In this document: positions 8,931-16,357 of the stretch, in pieces
Layout: every line of letters begins with the position of its first letter
How positions within the stretch are numbered: position 1 is the first letter of the stretch
Assembly: GCF_000430645.1 (NCBI RefSeq)
Contig: NZ_AUMK01000003.1
Location: 310,001 to 374,000 of the forward strand
Direction: 5' to 3'
DNA from: Aquimarina latercula DSM 2041
GTDB lineage: Bacteria > Bacteroidota > Bacteroidia > Flavobacteriales > Flavobacteriaceae
Length of the DNA stretch: 64,000 bases
Notes under the pieces: model-generated
Databases searched by the model: none
What the model saw: the letters and a program-made list of their open reading frames with translations, nothing else
What the model was told of the DNA's origin: nothing
Translations under genes and position numbers: made by a program

Positions 8931-11075
8931 ATGAAACAACTACACTATTTTATGCTTTTGTTATTTACCGTTGGAATAACAATCGGCCAAGAACTAACAA
9001 TTACAGGAACTGTTACGGATGCCAGCAATAATGATCCAATTCCTGGAGTAAATATAACTATTAAAGGAACGAATAAAGGAGCTCAAACTGATTTTGACGG
9101 GAGGTATTCAATTCAAACAAATATTGGAAATATTTTAACTTTTTCTTTTATCGGCTATGAAACTGAAGAAGTAAAAATAAAACAAGATAGTTCTATTGTC
9201 AATGTAGCTATGAGTATATCTCCCGCACAGCTAGAAGAAGTTGTAGTAACTGCACAAGGAATACAAAGAAAACGAAGTGTTTTAGGGTATGCAGTCTCTG
9301 CTGTTAGTAGTGAATCTATTAGTATGTCTAGAGCAGATAGAAGGAAAGCTAGAAGAGCAAGAAAACAATCAAAAGCTAATAAGTTAAATGGGAGAGTTTC
9401 TGGATTATCAATAACTAATAATGCGGGAAATACGAACTCTAATAATTCTATAAGAATAAGAGGAGCTAACAGTATTTCTAATACAAATCAACCTTTATAT
9501 ATTGTAGATGGTATACCTATAGATAAAAAAAATATAGGAAAGATTCAGAGTATAGATCCTAAAAACATTTCTAATGTAGAAGTTTTGAAAGATAAAACTG
9601 CAGCTTCATTATACGGTATAAGAGCAACTCATGGATGTGTTATAATTACTACGCACAAAGGGAATTATAAAATAGATAATAATGAATCATATGAAGAAAT
9701 AGTAGAAAATAGTTTTGAAAAGGTAAATATGTCTCCGTTATCTACATTTTCTATAGATGTTGACAAAGCATCATACAGTAACGTTCGAAGAATGATTAAT
9801 AGTGGTCAACAAATACCTGTAGATGCTGTTAAGATCGAAGAGATGATTAATTATTTTGAATATGACTATAAACAACCAACCAATGATCATCCATTCGCAA
9901 TTCATACAGAATATGATAAAACTCCTTGGAATACCAAAACTCAATTGGTAAAAATAGGATTAAAAGGAAAAGAAATTCCGCAAGATGAAATTCCAGCCTC
10001 GAACTTGGTTTTTCTGCTTGATGTATCTGGTTCTATGAATCAAGCTAATAAATTACCATTACTAAAGAGAGCTTTTAAATTATTAGTAAATCAATTAAGA
10101 GAGAAAGATAAAGTGTCGATAGTGGTTTATGCTGGAGCCGCTGGAATGGTATTGAAACCGACATCTGGAGCTCATAAAAACGAAATCAATCGAGCATTAG
10201 ATAATTTGAGTGCGGGAGGTTCTACAGCTGGAGGAGCAGGTATAGAACTTGCGTATAAAATTGCACAAGAAAATTTCATGAAGAATGGAAACAATCGCGT
10301 GATTCTTGCAACCGATGGAGATTTTAATGTAGGAATGAGTAGCGATGCGGATATGAAATCATTGATTGAAGAAAAGCGTAAATCTGGTGTATTCTTAACC
10401 TGTTTAGGTTTTGGGATGCACAATTATAAAGATAGTAAGTTAGAAACTCTGGCGGATAAAGGTAACGGGAACCATGCATATATTGATACTATGCAAGAAG
10501 CTCAAAGAGTATTAGGTAAAGAATTTGGAGGAACATTATATACCATTGCCAAAGATGTAAAGATACAAGTAGAGTTTAACCCTGGAAAAGTACAAGCATA
10601 CCGCTTAATAGGTTACGAAAATAGATTATTAGCTGATGAAGATTTTGTGGATGATACAAAAGATGCAGGAGAATTAGGCAGTGGTCATACAGTTACTGCG
10701 CTATATGAAATCATACCAACAGGAGTTAAGAGTAACTATATTAAACATACACCAGATTTAAAGTATACAGATACTAAAATCACTAAAAATTATGGAGATG
10801 AGTTGTTAACCGTAAAATTTAGATATAAAAAACCACAAGGAAACAAAAGTATTGAAATGGTTCACGTGTTAAAAACAAATAAAAAGCAAGTTTCTAAAGA
10901 TTTCAATTTTGCAGCATCTGTTGCTTGGTTTGGTATGAAAATTAGAAAGTCAAGATATATAACTAATAAAAATATCAATGATATTATAACAATTGCAGAA
11001 GAAAACAGATCTTTAGATCGTCAAGGTTACAGAGCAGAGTTTATTAGATTAATGAATAGTTATCAGACGCTTTAA
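8931..11075 (+). CDS. von Willebrand A protein with carboxypeptidase-like and TonB-plug domains
   Basis: A 714-residue exported protein with signal peptide MKQLHYFMLLLFTVGITIGQ. The order is a carboxypeptidase-regulatory-like domain (about 22-108), then a TonB plug segment (about 110-245) with 'I-R-I-R-G-A-N-S', 'Y-I-V-D-G-I-P', 'V-E-V-L-K-D' and a Y-G-I-R-A-T-H-G site, then a YfbK-like von Willebrand A domain. The vWA MIDAS motif is D364-V-S366-G-S368, and a conserved C-terminal module follows. No outer-membrane barrel follows the plug. The N-terminal half therefore looks like the front of a SusC-type receptor fused to a metal-dependent adhesion domain. A basic insert near 136-152 (R-R-K-A-R-R-A-R-K) interrupts the plug. 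Confidence 0.88.
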   Translation: MKQLHYFMLLLFTVGITIGQELTITGTVTDASNNDPIPGVNITIKGTNKGAQTDFDGRYSIQTNIGNILTFSFIGYETEEVKIKQDSSIVNVAMSISPAQLEEVVVTAQGIQRKRSVLGYAVSAVSSESISMSRADRRKARRARKQSKANKLNGRVSGLSITNNAGNTNSNNSIRIRGANSISNTNQPLYIVDGIPIDKKNIGKIQSIDPKNISNVEVLKDKTAASLYGIRATHGCVIITTHKGNYKIDNNESYEEIVENSFEKVNMSPLSTFSIDVDKASYSNVRRMINSGQQIPVDAVKIEEMINYFEYDYKQPTNDHPFAIHTEYDKTPWNTKTQLVKIGLKGKEIPQDEIPASNLVFLLDVSGSMNQANKLPLLKRAFKLLVNQLREKDKVSIVVYAGAAGMVLKPTSGAHKNEINRALDNLSAGGSTAGGAGIELAYKIAQENFMKNGNNRVILATDGDFNVGMSSDADMKSLIEEKRKSGVFLTCLGFGMHNYKDSKLETLADKGNGNHAYIDTMQEAQRVLGKEFGGTLYTIAKDVKIQVEFNPGKVQAYRLIGYENRLLADEDFVDDTKDAGELGSGHTVTALYEIIPTGVKSNYIKHTPDLKYTDTKITKNYGDELLTVKFRYKKPQGNKSIEMVHVLKTNKKQVSKDFNFAASVAWFGMKIRKSRYITNKNINDIITIAEENRSLDRQGYRAEFIRLMNSYQTL

Positions 11076-11095
11076 AATTAGTTTTATTGTAATAG

Positions 11096-11135
11096 AAAAA
11101 GAGACATCCACAAAGCATTGCAGGTGTCTCTTTTT
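11096..11135 (+). terminator. Terminator after the vWA gene
   Basis: The arms 11096-11106 and 11125-11135 (AAAAAGAGACA / TGTCTCTTTTT) form an 11-bp stem ending in a T run, 20 bases after the vWA stop. Confidence 0.8.
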
Positions 11136-11172
11136 TGTAATACTTTTATTCGATATTAATGAACCCACACAA

Positions 11173-12495
11173 ATGAAAAGATTTTTTATACTCCTATTAC
11201 TAATTTTTACTACGATTTCTCAAGCACAAATTCTTCCAGAAAGAGATAGAGCAGAGGTAATTGATCAAATATTAGCAGATCGTTTTAATAAACTATTACC
11301 ACAGTTAATGGATCAAACTGATTTTGATATGTGGATATTGATTTCGCGTGAGTATAATGAGGATCCAGTATTAAAGACCATGTTACCAGCAAAATGGCTT
11401 AATGCAAGAAGAAGAACTATATTGGTTTTTTATAGGGATAAAGAAAAAAACACAATTGAACACCTTGCTGTAGCTAGATATAATGTTGGTAAGTATATTG
11501 ATTCTGCTTGGGATAAGGAAAAACAACCGGATCAGTGGAAGGCCCTTACAGATATTATTGCAAAAAGGGATCCCAAAAAGATTGGAATTAATTATTCTGA
11601 ACATTTTGGAATTGTAGATGGTATAGTTAAAACAGATTATGAAGAATTTATAAAAGAGTTACCAGATACTTACAAGTCTAGAGTAACATCTGCAGAGAAA
11701 TTAGCTATAGCATGGATAGAAACTAGGACTGAACAAGAAATGGAAATCTATAAAGAGTTAGTACAAATCACACATGATATTATCGGTGAAGCATTTAGTA
11801 CTAAGGTTGTGAAACCAGGTAGCACAACAACCGATGACGTGGTTTGGTGGTTAAGACAAAAAGTAACAGATATGGGACTTAAAACGTGGTTTCATCCAAC
11901 TGTAGATATCCAACGGGATAATGAAAAGTTAGAAGATCACATAGTTTCGTTCTCCAATAGACCAAATGATAAAATTATCAAACAAGGGGATCTGATTCAT
12001 TGTGATTTTGGAATTACATATTTAAGGTTAAATACAGATTGTCAGCAACATGCATATATATTAAAAAATGGAGAAATGGCTCCACCTGAATTCTTGATTA
12101 AAGCATTTGCGGATGGTAATAGAGTTCAGGATATTTTTACTTCAAATTTTGAGACAGGGAAAACCGGAAATGAGATACTATTAAAATCTTTAGAAGAAGG
12201 TAGAGCAGAAGGATTAAAACCTGCCATTTATACACATCCTTTAGGATTGTATGGACATTCATCGGGTACAACTATTGGAATGTGGGATTCACAAGGCGGT
12301 GTTCCTTTTACTGGAGATTATCAGTTACACGAAAATACGGTATATGCTATAGAACTTAATACTACAGTAACATTATCGGAATGGAATAAAGATATTAGAA
12401 TTATGTTAGAAGAAGCTGGCTTTTGGGGTAAAAATGGATTTAGGTATGTCAATAAAAGACAAGAAGAATTGATTACTATTCCGAAAAGGAAATAA
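11173..12495 (+). CDS. Secreted M24-family metallopeptidase (aminopeptidase P-like)
   Basis: A 440-residue exported protein (signal peptide MKRFFILLLLIFTTISQAQ). The N-terminal half is a creatinase-like domain. The C-terminal half has the pita-bread metal ligands: 'H-C-D-F-G-I' and 'L-N-T-D-C-Q-Q-H' (two Asp), 'H-P-L-G-L-Y-G-H' (His), 'Y-A-I-E-L-N' (Glu) and 'M-L-E-E-A-G' (Glu). Such enzymes remove N-terminal residues, often before proline. Export suggests a role in peptide feeding. It has its own terminator and seems monocistronic. Confidence 0.87.
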   Translation: MKRFFILLLLIFTTISQAQILPERDRAEVIDQILADRFNKLLPQLMDQTDFDMWILISREYNEDPVLKTMLPAKWLNARRRTILVFYRDKEKNTIEHLAVARYNVGKYIDSAWDKEKQPDQWKALTDIIAKRDPKKIGINYSEHFGIVDGIVKTDYEEFIKELPDTYKSRVTSAEKLAIAWIETRTEQEMEIYKELVQITHDIIGEAFSTKVVKPGSTTTDDVVWWLRQKVTDMGLKTWFHPTVDIQRDNEKLEDHIVSFSNRPNDKIIKQGDLIHCDFGITYLRLNTDCQQHAYILKNGEMAPPEFLIKAFADGNRVQDIFTSNFETGKTGNEILLKSLEEGRAEGLKPAIYTHPLGLYGHSSGTTIGMWDSQGGVPFTGDYQLHENTVYAIELNTTVTLSEWNKDIRIMLEEAGFWGKNGFRYVNKRQEELITIPKRK

Positions 12496-12496
12496 A

Positions 12497-12526
12497 AAAA
12501 GGGAGTTCCATTATGAACTCCCTTTT
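12497..12526. terminator. Bidirectional terminator between convergent genes
   Basis: A 12-bp perfect stem (12497-12508 with 12515-12526) has a 6-base loop and is flanked by A and T runs. It lies between the convergent M24 peptidase and the 12548-13345 lipoprotein gene, so it can serve both. Confidence 0.85.
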
Positions 12527-12547
12527 CTTTTTATTTTGATTTATATT

Positions 12548-13345
12548 CTATAATTCAATCTCTTCAGTAGTTCCATCAGGATAGGTTACAAATGCTTTGT
12601 CGTCGCAAGTTCCATCTCCATAATTAATAGAAGCGATCAACGAATTTTTAGTCATTATTAGAGTACCTGTGGTAATATATCCACAACTAAAAGTACCTTC
12701 TAATGTAGGATCCGTTACTAGTGAATAGCTGTCAGGACCTAAGGTTACTATCCAACTACCACCAATAGAATAACTAGCATTTGCTGTCCCAAGACCACTG
12801 ATTGTATACGTTTTTGTTCCTTGTTCAGAAGCTGTAGTTCCATCAGCCAATGTAATAGATAGGTCAGAGGTAACACTATATACAAAGTTACCACCATTAG
12901 TATCTAAGGAATAGGTAGTACTTTTGCTGCCATTAACAGAGTTTCCTGCAAAGGTTAAATTATCAAAAGTAATCGTTGTAGTAACGGTATTGTTTTCTAT
13001 TACTACCATTACATTAATTGCTCCACTAATTGTTTCTCCATCCTCTGTAGTACAGTCGGCAAATGTCAGCGTGTATCCAGTATCAGTAATACTGAAATCT
13101 GCACATCCAGGTCTACTGAATTTTGAAGATAACTGCGCATTGGATCTATTCGTTGAGATATTATCCAAAGTCATGTTATCAATAAAGTTGGATATTTTTT
13201 CAACTTCTAAACTCTTCGTTACATCTTCTTGGGTAATATCAATAGATGCGGTGCTACTGTTGTCATCATCACTACAACTTATGATAAATAAACTGGCAAG
13301 TATAGCGATACTTAATACTTTAATTTTTAAAAATGATTTGTTCAT
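12548..13345 (-). CDS. Hypothetical lipoprotein, beta-rich
   Basis: A 265-residue protein with a lipoprotein signal (MNKSFLKIKVLSIAILASLFIIS-C) followed by an acidic Ser/Asp tether (S-D-D-D-N-S-S). The rest is Thr/Ser/Gly-rich with alternating hydrophobic residues, as in a beta-sandwich or beta-clam fold. Three more Cys (in 'PGCADF', 'ADCTTED' and 'FSCGYI') are spaced through it, with a last one in 'GTCDDK'. I recognise no family. It is likely exposed on the outer membrane surface. Confidence 0.75.
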   Translation of the reverse strand: MNKSFLKIKVLSIAILASLFIISCSDDDNSSTASIDITQEDVTKSLEVEKISNFIDNMTLDNISTNRSNAQLSSKFSRPGCADFSITDTGYTLTFADCTTEDGETISGAINVMVVIENNTVTTTITFDNLTFAGNSVNGSKSTTYSLDTNGGNFVYSVTSDLSITLADGTTASEQGTKTYTISGLGTANASYSIGGSWIVTLGPDSYSLVTDPTLEGTFSCGYITTGTLIMTKNSLIASINYGDGTCDDKAFVTYPDGTTEEIEL

Positions 13346-13490
13346 TATTTTTGCTTTTGTTTATAAATATTCAACTTAATAATATAGGTTTTAGTATATC
13401 CTAAACAATATTTTAAGTATGATATAAACCTTATGTTAGCAAAATCAGATCTTAATTAAGGTGTCAAAATTTAGTTTATCGGATATTTAA

Positions 13491-13516
13491 AAGGCGATAC
13501 CATTTGGTATCGCCTT
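13491..13516 (-). terminator. Terminator after the 60-residue leader peptide gene
   Basis: An 11-bp perfect stem (AAGGCGATACC at 13491-13501 with 13506-13516) encloses a 4-base loop. Read on the minus strand it is followed by TTAAAT. It lies 23 bases after the stop of the 13539-13721 peptide gene. Confidence 0.7.
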
Positions 13517-13538
13517 AAGAATTTCTAAACAGAAAAAA

Positions 13539-13721
13539 TTATGCTATTTGACACATACCCCAAAAACAAAAGAATTCTTCATGTTCAAATCCAGGAATAG
13601 AATTTAAAACATTACAATCAGCGCTGCTATAACAGCGCATTCCTGTATTTCCTCCGTTTACAGATTTTTGTTCTTGTTTGTTTAAAATTTGGGCGCCTTT
13701 TAGTTGCATTATTTTTTTCAT
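13539..13721 (-). CDS. Double-glycine-leader Cys-containing peptide precursor
   Basis: A 60-residue peptide beginning at ATG 13721. Residues 1-24 look like a Bacteroidota bacteriocin-type leader: 'M-K-K-I-M-Q-L-K-G-A-Q-I-L' followed by N-K-Q-E-Q-K-S-V-N-G-G. Cleavage after the Gly23-Gly24 pair would release a 36-residue core with four Cys (30, 36, 52, 57), rich in aromatic residues near its end (F-F-C-F-W-G-M-C). Such leaders are normally cut by a C39-peptidase ABC exporter; none is in this window. No dedicated modification gene adjoins it. It is followed by a terminator and lies 130 bases from a second leader peptide gene on the same strand. Confidence 0.8.
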   Translation of the reverse strand: MKKIMQLKGAQILNKQEQKSVNGGNTGMRCYSSADCNVLNSIPGFEHEEFFCFWGMCQIA

Positions 13722-13790
13722 CTTTTTATAATTTATTGATTTGTGTTTCAGTAAACGTTTTAAGACAGTTACTGTTTCTGTCCGTTACTT

Positions 13791-13806
13791 TTTATAAGCT
13801 TATAAA
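13791..13806. promoter_or_regulatory. 16-bp perfect palindrome between two peptide genes
   Basis: TTTATAAGCTTATAAA is a perfect palindrome in the 130-base gap between the two leader-peptide genes, 70 bases upstream of the 13721 start. It could be a regulator site, but AT-rich palindromes of this size can arise by chance. Confidence 0.3.
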
Positions 13807-13851
13807 TCTTTCCTGCTTAAGTATTATAAGTTCAAAAATGAATGTTATTAT

Positions 13852-14052
13852 CTAAGAAAATGAACAGATAGCAAGCGTTATGGTATTTCCATTGATTATT
13901 TTTTCTACTCCACATTTTCCGGAACAACAATCACTATCATCGATGCATCTTCTAGCTACATTTTGACATTCATGAGTACCTCCTTTAATTGATATTTGAT
14001 CTTCCTTTTTAATTGGAATGACTCCGTTTAGGTTTAAAATTTTATGAATCAT
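13852..14052 (-). CDS. Double-glycine-leader peptide with knottin-like cysteine pattern
   Basis: A 66-residue peptide starting at ATG 14052. Residues 1-25 form a leader (M-I-H-K-I-L-N-L-N-G, then K-K-E-D-Q-I-S-I-K-G-G). The 41-residue core has six Cys at 29, 36, 42, 43, 47 and 63, a spacing of C-x6-C-x5-CC-x3-C-x15-C. This is the order seen in inhibitor cystine knots, and the 'D-S-D-C-C-S-G-K-C' stretch looks very like eukaryotic knottin toxins. I infer export after the Gly-Gly pair and oxidation in the periplasm or outside. Function could be antimicrobial, signalling or protease inhibition; nothing here decides which. Confidence 0.78.
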   Translation of the reverse strand: MIHKILNLNGVIPIKKEDQISIKGGTHECQNVARRCIDDSDCCSGKCGVEKIINGNTITLAICSFS

Positions 14053-14248
14053 GATGTAGTATTTAAAATTTGAATACGTTTAGAAAACATTTCCTTAATA
14101 AGAAACCTCTTAGTAATTGTAATTAGTCTAATTGCCCAAAATAACGTTCGAAAGAACAACTTACCCTTCATTTTATTTACCTATTCTTTCGATGGCTTTT
14201 TGGTTTTCGCTTCGATAAATCGATTATATAAATTGTATTAATTACAAT

Positions 14249-14872
14249 TTATGGGCAATTTGGATTGCAAGGTGGATCTATTGGGTTTCCGTCTCCACTA
14301 GTATATGGTCTACGAACAGTTCTGCCATCAGCCCATTTTCCAGGATCTGGATTTACTACCCAAATACGTAATCCGTTACTGGCAAATTGACTTCGTTCAT
14401 AAGCGGATGATAAACGCAGTGTAATGACTTGTTGTCCTTGAGCATTTGTTGTTAGTGTGCGGTTAGAACCTCTATAAGTTCCTATAATAGTAGAGCCTGT
14501 AGTAGTTCTAATATCTACATAAGAATTGTTATCAAAATTGGAACCCTTAATCCAAATACAATAATTATCATTACAACCAGCTCCTGCACTAATTATATTT
14601 GGAGTACCATTTCGTTTTACGATAGCACCATTATAACCTCCTGGGAATAAATTGGTAAAAGGGCAATTATTATTGTAGATGTATTCCTCTACAAAGTATC
14701 CGTTCGGGATACCATCTACAGAACATATAAAAAGATATTCTGGATTACTTTTATCACTAATTTCATTCTCTAAAAGCTCCTGTTCTTCTATAAAAGAATT
14801 ATCTTCTTTCTCACAACTTTGAATTCCTATTAATAGAAATAGCACTGTTATTATTCTTAAATATTTTTTCAT
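14249..14872 (-). CDS. Hypothetical lipoprotein, possibly with an IPT-like domain
   Basis: A 207-residue protein with lipoprotein signal MKKYLRIITVLFLLIGIQS-C and an acidic tether rich in Glu and Asp. The central stretch 'I-W-I-K-G-S-N-F-D-N-N-S-Y-V-D-I-R' resembles the 'G-x-N-F' strand of IPT/TIG immunoglobulin-like domains, with a matching 'L-R-I-W-V-V-N-P' strand later. It ends with a Pro/Cys tail (P-P-C-N-P-N-C-P). It lies upstream of the two leader peptides on the same strand, with a 196-base gap. No family is assigned. Confidence 0.7.
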   Translation of the reverse strand: MKKYLRIITVLFLLIGIQSCEKEDNSFIEEQELLENEISDKSNPEYLFICSVDGIPNGYFVEEYIYNNNCPFTNLFPGGYNGAIVKRNGTPNIISAGAGCNDNYCIWIKGSNFDNNSYVDIRTTTGSTIIGTYRGSNRTLTTNAQGQQVITLRLSSAYERSQFASNGLRIWVVNPDPGKWADGRTVRRPYTSGDGNPIDPPCNPNCP

Positions 14873-15031
14873 GTTTTTAATCTGTTTTTTTAAAATGATT
14901 TATGATTTGCCGGCCAGCTTATATTTGTAAAACTAGAGGTAAATCATTGATTATGAAAAAGAAGAAAAGTCAGTTTTATAAAATTGATGTTGTTTGTAAA
15001 TAGTATAGCGATCAGGGTTTCTCTATTAATA

Positions 15032-15067
15032 AAAAAGCGACTTCTAATATTTAAGAAATCGCTTTTT
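15032..15067 (-). terminator. Terminator after the T9SS cargo gene
   Basis: The arms AAAAAGCGA (15032-15040) and TCGCTTTTT (15059-15067) pair, with four more base pairs inside after one mismatch and an 8-base loop. It lies 22 bases after the stop of the minus-strand gene at 15090. Confidence 0.75.
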
Positions 15068-15089
15068 AAATTTGGATGTTTTATTAAAA

Positions 15090-16244
15090 CTATTCTTTTT
15101 TTATTATAGTCCCATAATATCTAATATCTCCAGTACTTTTATGTATAAATAAAGAATAATGGTAATTGCCAGAAGGTATTTTATTCTCATCCAAATAAGA
15201 AACTTCAAGATGATTTGCTTGCGCTGGAAATATATACCCCTTTTGATAAACTATATTACCTTTATTATCATAAATTTGAATGGAAACAGTACTAGTATAA
15301 GTTGAGTTTAAATAAAACCCAAAAGTAACTTTATCTCTAAATGGGTTTGGGTATACCTTTAGATTATTAGAGTTTAATTCGATAGATGGAATTTCATACG
15401 TGATTCTATTATTACTATCACCATCACTATATTCTAGAATATCTTTATCCTCATCTACAACTATGTTGATTTTACGTCCCACAATATCTTCATATGTGTA
15501 GGAATTGATAAATAATAGTGAATTTGTACTTTCATTGCCTTCAAGTGGCCTAATATTTGTTTTGCCTAGTAAAATTGACTTTTCATTTTCTGTATAATAA
15601 TATCTAACTTCTGTAGATTCGTTGATATCATAATTTCTTGAATTTAATATTTGACTTTTTATATAGTATCCATCTATTATATATTGATTGAAAGGATTAA
15701 TAACTTCTGCATGGGTAATTATGTAATCACCAAGCTCATCATATTTATAGATAGAAAATGGAATATTGACCTTATCAATTAAATCAATATAGTTCTCTGT
15801 TAGTTTTACATGAAATAGATAATCACCAGAATTCAGATAATATTTATCAAGATATATCGATCGACTATCTAATAAAACCCTTTCTTTTCCAATTTGATTA
15901 GATATTGCTCTAGTATCAGGATCTGGTCTTGTAGGCGGAATAATTATTGGATTAAGAGTTGTATTTATAAAATTAGGAGATACAGAAAGATGTATTTCTT
16001 TTTGCCCAGGTGGTCTGTAAAAACTGGAAGGGTAAATGCCAAATATGTTAATAATTATTTCTCCACCATATCTATGAAGTTTTAGTTCTTCTAGATCATC
16101 TTGATTAATGTGTATTTTTCCTGAACTAATATCAATGTTTATATCTAAAATTATTTCTCTGAAATCAAAATGACTTTGCGCAAAAGAATATGTAGAACAA
16201 ATGATCAAAGAAAATACAACAGGTAGTAGAGTTTTATAGTTCAT
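15090..16244 (-). CDS. Secreted protein with type IX secretion sorting domain
   Basis: A 384-residue protein with signal peptide MNYKTLLPVVFSLIICSTYSFAQ. The last 85 or so residues are a type A Por sorting domain: 'L-K-V-Y-P-N-P-F-R-D', then beta strands with 'I-Y-D-N-K-G-N-I-V-Y' and 'I-P-S-G-N-Y'. This sends it through the gliding/type IX machinery to the surface. The N-terminal 290 residues are beta-rich with no recognised domain. They contain two regions that look like repeated extracellular strands ('Y-L-N-S-G-D-Y-L-F-H-V-K-L'). It is 113 bases downstream of a TPR-AraC regulator on the same strand. Confidence 0.82.
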   Translation of the reverse strand: MNYKTLLPVVFSLIICSTYSFAQSHFDFREIILDINIDISSGKIHINQDDLEELKLHRYGGEIIINIFGIYPSSFYRPPGQKEIHLSVSPNFINTTLNPIIIPPTRPDPDTRAISNQIGKERVLLDSRSIYLDKYYLNSGDYLFHVKLTENYIDLIDKVNIPFSIYKYDELGDYIITHAEVINPFNQYIIDGYYIKSQILNSRNYDINESTEVRYYYTENEKSILLGKTNIRPLEGNESTNSLLFINSYTYEDIVGRKINIVVDEDKDILEYSDGDSNNRITYEIPSIELNSNNLKVYPNPFRDKVTFGFYLNSTYTSTVSIQIYDNKGNIVYQKGYIFPAQANHLEVSYLDENKIPSGNYHYSLFIHKSTGDIRYYGTIIKKE

Positions 16245-16357
16245 TTTTATCTCTTTAATTGGTTCATTGTAAAAATAAAGGTTGGGTATGTAGAACTAAC
16301 TATAATATACTTTTATAAACGTCAATTTTATAAAATTGATCGAATTTCATCTTCAAT

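Noticed and set aside
12924..13379. 151-residue plus-strand open frame
   Set aside because: It is antisense to the lipoprotein gene at 12548-13345, which has a clear lipobox and start.
14953..15003. 16-residue frame starting MKKKKSQF
   Set aside because: Too short and without a leader pattern or conserved context; not supported as a peptide gene.
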